From positions 62,001-126,000 of the forward strand of contig NZ_BCWM01000009.1 of NCBI RefSeq assembly GCF_001592205.1: a DNA stretch of 64,000 bases, given 5' to 3'. Below are positions 1 to 9,295 of this stretch, one piece after another. Every line of letters starts with the position of its first letter. Position 1 is the stretch's first letter. Source of the DNA: Brevundimonas vesicularis NBRC 12165. GTDB lineage: Bacteria; Pseudomonadota; Alphaproteobacteria; Caulobacterales; Caulobacteraceae. Both the position numbers and the translations under genes were made by a program. The notes beneath the pieces were generated by a model, which was not told where the DNA came from, ran no database searches, and worked only from the letters and a program-made list of their open reading frames with translations.

Positions 1-912
1 AGCGTCGCCTGGTCTCGGGAGACGCCAACGATCTCGGTCTTGATCCCCTTCCTGCGCGACGATCCGCAAGAACTGCTGCGTCAACTGGACAGCGAGGCCG
101 CCGCCCTGTCCGGCGCGGTCGAGCTGATCCTGCTGGACGATGGCACCGCCGACGCTGATCTGACGACCCGGCTTCAGGCGACCATCGACGCCCTGCATCT
201 GCCCGTCCGCCTGATCACCCTGGCGGCCAACGAGGGCCGCGCCAGGGGCCGCAACCGCCTGACCACCGCCGCTCGGGGCGAGGCCTATCTGTTCCTCGAC
301 AGCGACATGCGGCCTGATACGCCCGTCTTCCTGCAAAACTGGCTGCGGCTAACGACTGAGGACGCGCCTGCCGTCGCCTTCGGCGGCTTCTCGCTGGATC
401 AGGCCCCGACCAACGCGCGGTTCACCGTCCACCGCGCCCTGTCGGGCGCCTCGGAATGCCTGCCCGCGTCCCAGCGCGCCCTGACGCCCGAAAAATACGT
501 CTACACCTCCAACCTCTTGGTGCGCCGCGACGTGTTCGCCGCCGAATCCTTCGATCCCGGTTTCAGTGGCTGGGGCTGGGAGGACGTGGAGTGGGCCATG
601 CGTGTCTCGCGCCGCTTTCCCGTCGTCCATATCGACAATCCCGCCACCCATATGGGCCTGGACACGGTCGAGGATCTGGTGCGCAAGTTCGATCAGGGCG
701 CCGACAACTTCGCCCGCGTCGTCGCCCTGCACCCCGCCATCGTCCAGACCTATCCCAGCTACAAGGCCGCGCGCGCCCTGAAACGCCTGCCCGCCCTGCC
801 TCTGGCGCGTCGCCTGATGAAACAGGCCGCCTTGACGACGGCCCTGCCGGTCAAGGCCCGCGCCTTCGCGCTCAGGCTCTACCGCGCCGCCGTCTATGCG
901 GACGCCGTCTGA
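1..912 (+). CDS. glycosyltransferase family 2 (5' end outside window)
   Basis: Probable GT-A glycosyltransferase that moves a sugar from a nucleotide-sugar donor in polysaccharide or glycan assembly; acceptor unknown. The frame is open from base 1 and reads TISVLIPFLRDDP, the usual first beta strand of GT2 enzymes, so the gene begins upstream of the window and the TTG at 40 is not the real start. A DxD-type motif lies in LFLDSDMRPD and a late acidic motif in GWGWEDVEWAMRV, which is typical of the acceptor-side catalytic region. A second GT2 gene starts 2 bp after the stop, so the two are co-transcribed. Family is clear; the specific product is not. Confidence 0.85.
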   Translation, partial: SVAWSRETPTISVLIPFLRDDPQELLRQLDSEAAALSGAVELILLDDGTADADLTTRLQATIDALHLPVRLITLAANEGRARGRNRLTTAARGEAYLFLDSDMRPDTPVFLQNWLRLTTEDAPAVAFGGFSLDQAPTNARFTVHRALSGASECLPASQRALTPEKYVYTSNLLVRRDVFAAESFDPGFSGWGWEDVEWAMRVSRRFPVVHIDNPATHMGLDTVEDLVRKFDQGADNFARVVALHPAIVQTYPSYKAARALKRLPALPLARRLMKQAALTTALPVKARAFALRLYRAAVYADAV

Positions 913-914
913 CC

Positions 915-1847
915 ATGCGCGACGTCGCCGTCATCATCCCGACCCTGCGCCGCCCAGACAGTCTGGAGCGAGCTATGCGCTCCGTCTTCGCCCAGACCGG
1001 ATCGCTGCATCGCGTCGCCGCCATCGTCGTCGCCGACAACGACCCGCAAGGCTCCGCCGCCGCCCTGATCGCGCGGCTGCGCGCCGAGGCGCCCGTGCCC
1101 CTGACCTATGCCCACGCCCCCACCCCCGGCGTGGCGACGGCGCGCAACATCGGCCTGTCCGCCACCGACGCGCCCCTGATCGCCTTTCTGGACGACGACG
1201 AAGCCGCTTCTCCCGGCTGGCTCGCCGCCCTGCTGAGCGCCCAAACGCAGACCGGCGCCGATGTGGTCTTCGGCCCCATTCGCGGGCGGGTGCCGGCTAA
1301 CACCGGTTGGACCACCGCCTATCTGGAGCGGTTCTTCGGCCGCGACGGCCCACGCGAGACCGGCCTGACCGACGACATCCACGGCTGCGGCAACAGTTTG
1401 ATGGTGCGCGCAACCGCCCTGCCCGGCGACGCCCCCTTCGATGTCGCCATGAACGAAACCGGCGGCGAGGACGACCGGCTGTTCACCGCCCTGTCGGCGC
1501 GCGGCGGCCGGTTCGGCTGGGCCGCCGAAGCCTGGGCGGACGAGTTCGCTCCGCCCCACCGCGCCACCCTGAAATACGCCCTGACCCGCGCCTTCGCCTA
1601 TGGCCAGAGCCCGACCCAGATGGCCGCGGACCGCCGCGACTGGCCCGGCGTCATCAAATGGATGCTGGTCGGTGTGGCCCAGACCGGCGTCTGGGGCGCC
1701 GCGTCCGTCCTTTGTGCGATCCTGCGGCGTCCTGACCGCGCAAACGTCTACGACCGCTGCGCACGCGGTCTCGGCAAGCTCTTCTGGACCAAGGGGTTCG
1801 AGCCGAAACTCTACGGTGCGGCGATGCTGTCGCGGTCGGACGTCTGA
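915..1847 (+). CDS. glycosyltransferase family 2
   Basis: A 310-residue GT2 enzyme, second gene of a pair starting 2 bp after the upstream stop. The ATG at 915 places the standard opening strand (VAVIIPTLRRPDSLERA) at residues 4-20. The DxD metal-binding motif is FLDDDEAASPGW at about residues 91-102, and the conserved GGEDDRLF at about 183-190 would supply the catalytic base. Longer reading in the same frame upstream overlaps the previous gene and was discarded. No membrane segment is obvious, so it probably acts on the cytoplasmic membrane face. Donor and acceptor cannot be read from the sequence; the pairing suggests successive additions to one glycan. Confidence 0.87.
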   Translation: MRDVAVIIPTLRRPDSLERAMRSVFAQTGSLHRVAAIVVADNDPQGSAAALIARLRAEAPVPLTYAHAPTPGVATARNIGLSATDAPLIAFLDDDEAASPGWLAALLSAQTQTGADVVFGPIRGRVPANTGWTTAYLERFFGRDGPRETGLTDDIHGCGNSLMVRATALPGDAPFDVAMNETGGEDDRLFTALSARGGRFGWAAEAWADEFAPPHRATLKYALTRAFAYGQSPTQMAADRRDWPGVIKWMLVGVAQTGVWGAASVLCAILRRPDRANVYDRCARGLGKLFWTKGFEPKLYGAAMLSRSDV

Positions 1848-1858
1848 CTTCATCTTGA

Positions 1859-1884
1859 AAAGGCCGCGCGACAGATCGGCCTTG
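1859..1884. terminator. possible hairpin between convergent genes
   Basis: AAGGCCG (1860-1866) pairs with CGGCCTT (1877-1883) across a 10-base loop, directly after the glycosyltransferase stop and before the convergent MFS gene stop at 1902. There is no good U-tract, so termination is only plausible. Confidence 0.35.
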
Positions 1885-1901
1885 AAATAGATGTCAAAGC
1901 G

Positions 1902-3164
1902 CTAGTTTGTGCTCTGCGACGCTCGACCTGTTCGAAATAGGCTCATCACAACAAAGGAAACCGCAAAACACGCCGCCGCTGCGACATAGAGGCCTCGCAC
2001 ATCGGCGCCCGAACGCTGGAGAATGAAAGCGGCGACCGGTGCCATCGCCTGAGGCAAGGCGACAGCCAGATTGTTCAAGCCCATGTCTCTCCCGCGATTG
2101 TGCTGGGTGGGTAGAGCATCCGCCATCAACCCCATCTCCACGGCCCCATAGGCGCCCTGGCCCAAGCCATAGACCGCGAGGGCGAACACCGCCGTTGTCC
2201 AGGATGGTGCGATCGCCAAAATGGAGGTCGCTGCACAAAGCAACAGCGCTCCCGTCAGCGCGAGGGGCTGTCGCCAAATCATGCGCCGCCCGAACAGGGC
2301 AACGGCCCCGGCGACGACCATGACGCCCACAAATGCGATCCCCGTCAAAAAGGCATGCGCTCTTTCGGGAGAGCGGCCGGGCCATCCGACCGCATCCGTG
2401 AGGAAGTACAGCAGATACATGCTGACCAGGGCATAACCTGTTGCGATGAAAAGGCGGCCGGTCCAGACCACGACGAAGTTTCGTGATCTGAATGGCGCGA
2501 GGAACGCGCCTATCCCGCTGGGAACAGAAGACGGCGCCGTCTCTGATCGCTCAAAGGAGCGCGGCTCGTCGTAAACGATCAAGAAGATAAGGGCTGCGGC
2601 AAGAAGAATGCCGGCAAGGAGCGCTAATCGTCCGGGCTCATATTGAGGACCGAGCGCCATCAGGCTGGACCCCAGCGCCACGGCGAGCGGATAAGACAGT
2701 CCCAGCATCGCAGAAACGGTGCTTCTCAAGGCGATCGGCACGCGATCTGCGAACACCGCTGAAAGCGGCGCCACCAGAACGTTGAAAGCCAGCTGAAAGC
2801 CGATCAAGGCCCAGACGAACTCAGCCGGCGTCGACGACCGCCATATCCCCACATAGCTCAGAACCGTTAGGAGCGCGCCCAACGCAATCCAAGGCCTTCG
2901 ACGCCCGAACCGTGATGTGGTTCGATCGCTGATGGTCCCCATGACGACGTTGGCGCCAGCAGCCGTAATGGCGCCCCAGAACATCGCACGGCTCAGGATT
3001 TCCGTTTTGGAATCCGTATCCAGCCCAGCCGCATGAAGCGGGGCGATGATCTGGAAAAGGGGCGCCAAGCCAATGAAGGCGGCCAGAAACAGCACCAAGT
3101 ACGCTGCAACGATCAGTCGTGTACGGCGGGGATGGGAAAAACTTGAAACTTCGCCCTCCTCCAT
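1902..3164 (-). CDS. MFS sugar transporter (SLC45/GPH-like)
   Basis: A 420-residue, roughly 12-segment inner-membrane secondary transporter. The loop between helices 2 and 3 reads SDRTTSRFGRRRPW (about 79-92), a form of the MFS signature common in sucrose/maltose/oligosaccharide carriers of the SLC45 type. The ATG at 3164 was chosen because the 17 codons upstream are unlike membrane-protein sequence. The gene is divergent from the GH9 endoglucanase, and a palindromic operator (3262-3275) lies between the two starts, so both may be controlled by the LacI protein at 9296-10348. Its likely job is uptake of cellobiose-like or other glucoside products from periplasmic hydrolysis. Substrate is inferred from context only. 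Confidence 0.8.
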   Translation of the reverse strand: MEEGEVSSFSHPRRTRLIVAAYLVLFLAAFIGLAPLFQIIAPLHAAGLDTDSKTEILSRAMFWGAITAAGANVVMGTISDRTTSRFGRRRPWIALGALLTVLSYVGIWRSSTPAEFVWALIGFQLAFNVLVAPLSAVFADRVPIALRSTVSAMLGLSYPLAVALGSSLMALGPQYEPGRLALLAGILLAAALIFLIVYDEPRSFERSETAPSSVPSGIGAFLAPFRSRNFVVVWTGRLFIATGYALVSMYLLYFLTDAVGWPGRSPERAHAFLTGIAFVGVMVVAGAVALFGRRMIWRQPLALTGALLLCAATSILAIAPSWTTAVFALAVYGLGQGAYGAVEMGLMADALPTQHNRGRDMGLNNLAVALPQAMAPVAAFILQRSGADVRGLYVAAAACFAVSFVVMSLFRTGRASQSTN

Positions 3165-3260
3165 CGAACGACCTACGCCTCTATGACACGACCACCGAAG
3201 TGCGTTCCAGCGCAATCCTTCGGCCTGGGTAGGGATAGACGAAGGCGTCCAAAGCCTTTC

Positions 3261-3276
3261 TTGACAACGCTGTCAG
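3261..3276. promoter_or_regulatory. LacI-type operator, GH9/MFS divergent region
   Basis: TGACAACGCTGTCA at 3262-3275, one mismatch from a perfect palindrome. It shares its design with 9261-9274 and 16657-16670. The preceding T makes a TTGACA hexamer (3261-3266) that could be the -35 element of the GH9 promoter, so a bound repressor would block it. It sits about 80 bp before the GH9 start and 100 bp before the MFS start. Confidence 0.7.
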
Positions 3277-3356
3277 ATACTTCTGTTCTAGAGCGAAGCG
3301 CACGTCTTCGCAAACTGCGCCGTCTAAGAACCAACGAAGCCGTGAGGGAGGTTAGG

Positions 3357-5213
3357 GTGAACAAGAGATTGGTGACGACCGTAGCAGTCTTGGCCCTAAC
3401 AGCCGCATTCGGCGCCGCCCACGCGGAGCCTGCGGCCGTTGCGGTCCGCATGAGCCAGGTCGGGTTCGAGACTCAAGGCCCAAAGACGGCGACGGTTGAA
3501 GATCACGCTGCGCGGCCCCTGCCCTGGCGGATCGTCGATCTCTCCGGCGCCGTCGTCGCCCAAGGCGCGTCAAAAGTCTTCGGCCAGGACGCCGCCTCTG
3601 GGCAGAGCGTCCACACGGTCGACTTTCAGTCGTTGCAGACCGACGGCGAAGGCTACCGCCTGATCGTGGGATCGCACGAAAGCCGCCCCTTCTCGATCCA
3701 ACAGCATCCTCACGCCCGGCTGAAGTACGACGCCCTGGCCTATTTTTATCAGAACCGGGCGGGCGTGCCGATCCTCGCGGATCATGTCGCGCGGCCGGAT
3801 CTGGCGCGCGCGGCCGGGCACGCGCACGAGGTCGCGGCCTGTTTCTCGGGCGCGGATACGGCCGGCGTGGTCTGGCCCGGATGCGACTATACGCTAGACG
3901 TCACTGGCGGCTGGTATGACGCCGGCGACCACGGAAAATATGTCGTGAACGGCGGCATCTCGATCTGGATGTTGTTGAACGCCTATGAACGCGCCATGAC
4001 CAAGAGCGGCCCCCGCGCAAGCGCCTTCGCGGACGGCAAGGTCGACATTCCCGAGGCCGGAAACGGCGTCAACGATCTGCTGGACGAGGCGCGTTACGAG
4101 ATCGAGTTCCTGCTGAAGATGCAGATTGCCGACGGCGTGAAGCTGAAGGTCCCGGTCGGCGCCCAGGCGCCGGGTCAGCCGCTAACCCTGACCGAGATCG
4201 ACGCCGGCGGCATGGTCCATCACAAGGTGCATGATGCGCAGTGGACGGGCCTGCCGATGGCCCCGGCGGACGATCCCCAGCCGCGCCTTCTCTATCCGCC
4301 CAGCACAGCCGCGACGCTCAATCTCGCCGCGGTCGGCGCCCAATGCGCGCGGATCTGGCGTGACATCGACCCGGCGTTCGCGCGCCAGTGTCTGACGGCG
4401 TCGCAGCGCGCTTTCCGCGCGGCGCTGCGCAATCGCGACGTTCGGGCCGGAGAGAATTTCGCCGGCGGCGGCGCCTATGGCGACAACGACTTCTCGGACG
4501 AATTCTATTGGGCCACGGCCGAGCTTTTGGCCACCACGCGCAATCCGGCCTATCTGACCGCGCTGAAGACCTCGCCCTACTATCTGGGCGGACCGCTGTC
4601 GGGCAAAAGCGCGACTGGCGATCCGGGCTTTTCCTGGACGGCGTCGCTGGGATCGCTGACGCTGGCGACTGTGCCGGACGTTCTGCCGCCAGAGGATCTG
4701 GTCACCGTGCGCGCCAATATCGTGGCGGCCGCCCGCGCATACGTCGATGCCGGCTATGGTCAGGGCTACGGCCTGCCGGTCGCGGGCGAGAAATACGAAT
4801 GGGGTTCGAACGGCGCCTTGATGAGCCGGGCGGTGATCCTAGGTTCCGCCTTCGACTACACTGGCGACTGGAACTTCCGCAACGCGGTGATCTGGTCCCT
4901 AGATTATGTTCTGGGCCGCAATCCCATGGATCGGTCCTATGTGACCGGCTACGGTGATCGTCCGGTCCAGAACCCGCACCATCGCTTTTGGGCGCATCAG
5001 GCCGACCCGGCCTATCCTCTGCCCCCGGCGGGCGCCCTGTCGGGCGGGCCGAACAATCAGGCCATGATCGACGACGTGGCCAAGACCCTGGTCGGCAAGT
5101 GCGCGGCCCAGACATGCTGGGCCGACGACATCAACGCCTATGCCCTGAACGAAGTGGCCATCAACTGGAACGCGCCCCTGGTCTGGGTCGCCGCCTTCAT
5201 CGACGATCACTGA
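3357..5213 (+). CDS. glycoside hydrolase family 9 endoglucanase
   Basis: Secreted enzyme that hydrolyses beta-1,4-glucans (cellulose, mixed-linkage glucan or cello-oligosaccharides) by inversion. The GTG at 3357 is preceded by AGGGAGG and gives a signal peptide ending near AAFGAAHA. An N-terminal immunoglobulin-like CelD_N domain (about 25-115) precedes the (alpha/alpha)6 barrel. GGWYDAGDHGKYV carries the catalytic-base aspartates, SYVTGYGDRPVQNPHHRF is the GH9 histidine signature, and the catalytic acid Glu lies in YALNEVAINWN near the C-terminus. At 618 residues it is normal for this subfamily, and no carbohydrate-binding module is visible. It is divergent from the MFS gene, with an operator in the shared promoter region. 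It probably feeds the GH3 enzyme at 6618-9143. Confidence 0.92.
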   Translation: MNKRLVTTVAVLALTAAFGAAHAEPAAVAVRMSQVGFETQGPKTATVEDHAARPLPWRIVDLSGAVVAQGASKVFGQDAASGQSVHTVDFQSLQTDGEGYRLIVGSHESRPFSIQQHPHARLKYDALAYFYQNRAGVPILADHVARPDLARAAGHAHEVAACFSGADTAGVVWPGCDYTLDVTGGWYDAGDHGKYVVNGGISIWMLLNAYERAMTKSGPRASAFADGKVDIPEAGNGVNDLLDEARYEIEFLLKMQIADGVKLKVPVGAQAPGQPLTLTEIDAGGMVHHKVHDAQWTGLPMAPADDPQPRLLYPPSTAATLNLAAVGAQCARIWRDIDPAFARQCLTASQRAFRAALRNRDVRAGENFAGGGAYGDNDFSDEFYWATAELLATTRNPAYLTALKTSPYYLGGPLSGKSATGDPGFSWTASLGSLTLATVPDVLPPEDLVTVRANIVAAARAYVDAGYGQGYGLPVAGEKYEWGSNGALMSRAVILGSAFDYTGDWNFRNAVIWSLDYVLGRNPMDRSYVTGYGDRPVQNPHHRFWAHQADPAYPLPPAGALSGGPNNQAMIDDVAKTLVGKCAAQTCWADDINAYALNEVAINWNAPLVWVAAFIDDH

Positions 5214-5279
5214 CGGGATCGATGGCCTAGATCGAGGCGCCGAGCCGCCCGGCCCGATTCCGTGGCGGGCGTTCGGTCT

Positions 5280-6587
5280 TCAGGCCTTGGGCGCCAAAAT
5301 GGACGCCTGGGCCAGATCGTGATCGGCCTCGTTGACCTGCCCCAGCTCGCCCCGCGCCCTCGCTTTCCGGCCGTAAAGCCACTCGAACAGGGGTGAGGCC
5401 ATCAGGGTGGTGATGATGGCCATCAGCACCAGGATGGAGAACAGGGCCGGGCCGATGACGCCTTTTTGCAGGCCGATGTTGATGATGATCAGCTCCATCA
5501 GACCGCGCGCGTTCATCAGAGCGCCGATGCCCATGGCCGTGGCGTTGTCCTGACCCGTCAGGCGCGCGGCCGCCCAGCAGGCCCCGCCCTTGGCCAGGAT
5601 GGAGCCCAGCAGGATGACGACGGTGACGGCCAGCAGCCCCAGGCTGTTGACCATGGTCAGCTGGGTGTTCAGCCCCGAGAAGGTGAAGAACATCGGCAGC
5701 AGCACCAGCACGGCAAACGGCTCCAGCTGACGCTTGACCTCGTCGCTCAAGAGACCGCGCGGCATGGCGACGCCCAGGATGAACCCGCCGAAGACAGCAT
5801 GGATGCCGACTGCGTCCATGGCCCAGGCGCTGAGCATGAACAGGATCAGCACGATGCCCAGCACGGTCGGGCTTAGCCGCCCCTCCCGCTCGACGATTCG
5901 GCCCAGCGGCGCCAGCAGCTTCGGCCCCAGCGTCAGCATGAACAGGGCGAAGGCGCCGCCCCCCGCGATGGCCGTCACCGCCACCATCGGCCCGGCGCCG
6001 AAGCTGGCCAAAACGATGGCCAAGACGCACCAGGCGCCGGCGTCGTCGATGGCGCCCGCCGCCAGGGACAGCGAACCCAGCCGCGTGCCGCTGAGCCCCC
6101 GCTCATGGATGATGCGCGCCAGCATGGGAAAGGCCGTGATCGAGATGGCCGCGCCCATGAACAGCATGGCCTGCCAGGTCTGGATGCCCTGCCCGAACAA
6201 ACCCTCAGCGACCAGCCAGGGCGCAATGGCGGCGGCGACCAGGAAGGGCGCGGCCATGCCGGCCAGCGACACGGCGGCGGCGCTCTTCGCATTGGCCCTG
6301 AAGTGGTCGCGACGGAAGCCAAGCCCGACCAGGAACATGTAGAGGCCAACGCCCAACTGGGCGCCGACGAACAGGATCGACCGCGACTCCTTGGGGAACA
6401 GGGCCGCCTGAAGATCGGGCGCCAACAGGCCAAACAGCGATGGCCCGAGGACCACTCCGGCGATCATCTCGCCCACCACCTGCGGTTGGCCGAGGTAGCG
6501 TTTGGCCAGCCAACCCACGAGGCGGCAGGCGGCGATGATGGTCGCCATCTGCAGGAAGAAGGCCACGCTCAGTTCAGCATTGGTCAT
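5280..6587 (-). CDS. cation:proton antiporter (CPA2, Kef/NapA-like)
   Basis: A 435-residue membrane protein with about 12-13 hydrophobic segments and no cytosolic RCK/TrkA-N domain, so it is the transport module only. The N-terminal region KRYLGQPQVVGEMIAGVVLG is the characteristic CPA2 repeat start, and AAGAIDDAGAWCVLA resembles the conserved ion-binding helix with its acidic pair. Expected role: exchange of Na+ or K+ for H+ in pH and salt homeostasis. It stands alone between the convergent GH9 gene and the GH3 gene (stop at 6618), 30 bp downstream of the latter and in the same direction, so read-through from the GH3 promoter is possible. A role in sugar utilisation is not indicated. Confidence 0.85.
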   Translation of the reverse strand: MTNAELSVAFFLQMATIIAACRLVGWLAKRYLGQPQVVGEMIAGVVLGPSLFGLLAPDLQAALFPKESRSILFVGAQLGVGLYMFLVGLGFRRDHFRANAKSAAAVSLAGMAAPFLVAAAIAPWLVAEGLFGQGIQTWQAMLFMGAAISITAFPMLARIIHERGLSGTRLGSLSLAAGAIDDAGAWCVLAIVLASFGAGPMVAVTAIAGGGAFALFMLTLGPKLLAPLGRIVEREGRLSPTVLGIVLILFMLSAWAMDAVGIHAVFGGFILGVAMPRGLLSDEVKRQLEPFAVLVLLPMFFTFSGLNTQLTMVNSLGLLAVTVVILLGSILAKGGACWAAARLTGQDNATAMGIGALMNARGLMELIIINIGLQKGVIGPALFSILVLMAIITTLMASPLFEWLYGRKARARGELGQVNEADHDLAQASILAPKA

Positions 6588-6617
6588 GCGGCCGGTTCCC
6601 CCTTGGCGAGCGCCAGC

Positions 6618-9143
6618 CTACTGCGTCGGACAGACGGCGTCGCCCTCGTTCGACGCCAGGCGGATATCCTCGACCGTGACCGCGAAGTCGGCGTTGGTGC
6701 GCAGGCCCCAGGGTTGGTCGACGGCGGCGATGTCGGCGCCACGGTCACGCAGGCACGACAGGCGCACCTTCAACGTGCGCCATTCGCCGACGGGGGCTGC
6801 GCCGATCAGGCCGGAGATGTCGACCGAACCGGCGCCCAGGGTCAGGAAGACGGGCCGCTCGGCACGGGCGTCCACGCGGTAGCGGAAGGCGATGGCCATC
6901 TCGCCGTTCGACTGGCGCGTCAGATCCACCGGCTGCGCCACGATCATCGCTTGGCCGCCGCCCTGCGAGAAGGTCAGGGCGCGCGCCGACTCCTGGCCTG
7001 CGCCGTCGGTGGCGCGTGCCGACACGCCGCCGCGCGGGCTGGCGCCGCTCTTTTCAGCGCCGATGCGGAAGTCTCCTCCCGCATCGCGCAGCATCAGCGA
7101 CCACGGGGCGACGAAGCGACCGTCGACGAAATAGCGATCCAGGCTGCCGCCCGCGTTGGCGACGCCGCTGTCTTCCGACAGCAGGCCGACGCGGGCGTTG
7201 CGCGCATAGGTCAGGCCGTAGCCATAGGCGAACTGCGGGTAATAGCCGGGCTGGCCGACGTTCAGGGGTTCGCCCTTGGCGGTCTTGGGCCAGCTGAAGG
7301 ACAGGGTTCCTGTGAAGTCGTTGCGCGGCTTGCCCGCCGCATCGCCGATCAGCACATCGGCGATCCCGCCGCCTTCCGTACCCGGCAGCCAGGCGGCGAC
7401 GAAGGCGTCGGATTGGTTGATCTCGGGATTGGTCCACATCGGACGGCCGGACAGGAAGACTGACACCGTCGGAATGCCCGCCGCCTTCAGACGCTTCAGC
7501 GTCTCCAGCGGGCCGGTCGGCAGGAAGTCCAGCGTGTCCACATCGCCCTGGAACTCGGCGTACGGGGTTTCGCCGAAGACGACGATGGCCACGTCGGGCT
7601 TCTGGGTGAAGGCCCCGTCGGCGCTGAGCGTCGCTTGGCCGCCGCCGGCGGCGACCGCCTCCTTGATGCCGCCCCAGATCGACTGGCCGTTGGGGAAGTC
7701 GGCGTTCGAGTTGCCCGTGCCCTGCCATGTCAGGGTCCAGCCGCCCGAGGCCTGGCCGATGTCGTCAGCGTGACCGGCGACCAGCACCCGCGCGCCCGAG
7801 CGGATCGGCAGGACCGAGCCCTCATTCTTCAGCAGCACCAGCGACTTGCGCACCGCCTCGCGCGCGAGGGCGCGGTGGGCGGGCGAACCCAGCTCGTTCA
7901 GATGCCCTTCGACCGGTCGGCTGTCGTTGAACAGGCCGGTCTTGACCTTGACGCGCAAGATGCGGCGCACCGCCTCGTCCAGGCGCGCCATCGGGATTTC
8001 ACCCGACTTCACCTGGGCCAGGGTCGAGGCGAAGAGCGGCTTCCAGCTGTCCGGCGCCATGAACATGTCGATGCCGGCGTTGAAGGCCAGGGCGCAGCTT
8101 TCGTTCGAACAGCCCGGCAGTTGGCCATGGGCGTTCCAATCCGACACCACGAAGCCGTCGAAGCCCAGCGGGCCGCGCAGCACGTCGGTCAGAATGGTCT
8201 CGTTGCCCGAGTGTTTGACGCCGTTCCAGCTGGAGAAGCTGGCCATGATCGACAGCACGCCGGCGTCGATGGCCTGGGGATAGCCGGACAGATGGGTGCG
8301 GATCAACTCCTGTTCGGACCCGGCGAAGTCACCCTGGTCTTTGCCGCCGGTGGTGCCGCCGTCGGCCAGGAAGTGTTTGGCCGAGCCGGCGATGTGGCCG
8401 GCCGCCAGCGGATGGTCGGCCGACAGCGTCCCCTGAAGGCCAAGGGTCATCGGGCCGGCGTAGCTCTGCGCCACTTCCGGGTTCTCGGCATAGCCTTCAT
8501 ACGTCCGGCCCCAACGGTCGTCCTGCGGTACGGCCAGGGTCGGGCCAAAGGTCCAGTCGGCGCCGGTCACAGCGACTTCCAGCGCCGTCGCTTCGCCGAT
8601 GCGGCGGATCAGATCGGGATCTCGAGCGGCGCCCAGGCCGATGTTGTGCGGAAAGATGGTGGCGCCGACGATGTTGTTGTGACCGTGCACGGCGTCGATG
8701 CCGTAAATCAGCGGGATCCTGGCGCCCGGACGCTGGGCCGCCGCCGCGCGGAAGGCCCGGGCCAGTTCGACCCATTTCTGTGCCGACGCGCGCTCGTCGC
8801 CGCCGGGCGACGAGTTGCCGCCCGCCAGGATCGAGCCCAGCGGATACGTCAGCAGGTCGTCAGGCTTGATCGAGCCGATGTCGGCCTGGATCGTCTGGCC
8901 GACCTTCTCCTCCAGCGTCATCCGGCTCATCAGGTCGGTGACGAAGGCTTCCGTCGCCGCATCGGTCATCGCCGCCGGTGAGGCCGCATGGGGCCAAAGC
9001 GCTGGATGGGCGCGGGCCGCGTCGGTTACGATTGAGGCCTGGGGCGTCACGGCCTGAACGGGAACGGCCCGAGCCATGCCGGGGTCGATGGCGCAGGCGC
9101 TCGACATGAGGGTGATCACCAGGGCGGTGGCGGCCATGCGCAT
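6618..9143 (-). CDS. glycoside hydrolase family 3 beta-glucosidase / glucan glucohydrolase
   Basis: Exo-acting enzyme releasing glucose from beta-glucosides or short beta-glucans; 841 residues. The ATG at 9143 gives an export signal (ALVITLMSSAC) with a weak lipobox, so it is periplasmic or lipid-anchored. The GH3 N-terminal barrel follows (about 60-390), with the substrate-binding KHF motif in GSAKHFLADGG and the nucleophile Asp in GFVVSDWNAHG near residue 335. The alpha/beta sandwich domain and a C-terminal galactose-binding-like extension of about 170 residues complete an ExoP-like architecture. The LacI regulator ends about 150 bp upstream, and a perfect palindromic operator (9261-9274) lies in between. 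It is the expected second step after the GH9 endoglucanase. Confidence 0.92.
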   Translation of the reverse strand: MRMAATALVITLMSSACAIDPGMARAVPVQAVTPQASIVTDAARAHPALWPHAASPAAMTDAATEAFVTDLMSRMTLEEKVGQTIQADIGSIKPDDLLTYPLGSILAGGNSSPGGDERASAQKWVELARAFRAAAAQRPGARIPLIYGIDAVHGHNNIVGATIFPHNIGLGAARDPDLIRRIGEATALEVAVTGADWTFGPTLAVPQDDRWGRTYEGYAENPEVAQSYAGPMTLGLQGTLSADHPLAAGHIAGSAKHFLADGGTTGGKDQGDFAGSEQELIRTHLSGYPQAIDAGVLSIMASFSSWNGVKHSGNETILTDVLRGPLGFDGFVVSDWNAHGQLPGCSNESCALAFNAGIDMFMAPDSWKPLFASTLAQVKSGEIPMARLDEAVRRILRVKVKTGLFNDSRPVEGHLNELGSPAHRALAREAVRKSLVLLKNEGSVLPIRSGARVLVAGHADDIGQASGGWTLTWQGTGNSNADFPNGQSIWGGIKEAVAAGGGQATLSADGAFTQKPDVAIVVFGETPYAEFQGDVDTLDFLPTGPLETLKRLKAAGIPTVSVFLSGRPMWTNPEINQSDAFVAAWLPGTEGGGIADVLIGDAAGKPRNDFTGTLSFSWPKTAKGEPLNVGQPGYYPQFAYGYGLTYARNARVGLLSEDSGVANAGGSLDRYFVDGRFVAPWSLMLRDAGGDFRIGAEKSGASPRGGVSARATDGAGQESARALTFSQGGGQAMIVAQPVDLTRQSNGEMAIAFRYRVDARAERPVFLTLGAGSVDISGLIGAAPVGEWRTLKVRLSCLRDRGADIAAVDQPWGLRTNADFAVTVEDIRLASNEGDAVCPTQ

Positions 9144-9259
9144 GGAGGGAGACCTGATCGTTGCGGCCGCCACGCCGCCCAAGCCAACCCCGGAGACGCG
9201 CCTTCAGGCCGATATGGATGTCCGAAACAGCCCCGGACGAAACCCACTGTGCCAAACGT

Positions 9260-9275
9260 CTGACAGCGCTGTCAA
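9260..9275. promoter_or_regulatory. LacI-type operator upstream of GH3 gene
   Basis: TGACAGCGCTGTCA at 9261-9274 is a perfect 14-bp inverted repeat in the intergenic space between the LacI gene and the GH3 gene, about 120 bp before the GH3 start. Read on the minus strand it starts with TTGACA, so it overlaps a possible -35 box of the GH3 promoter. Best copy of the shared motif in this window. Confidence 0.75.
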
Positions 9276-9295
9276 CAGCTGCCTGAGCTTGCCTT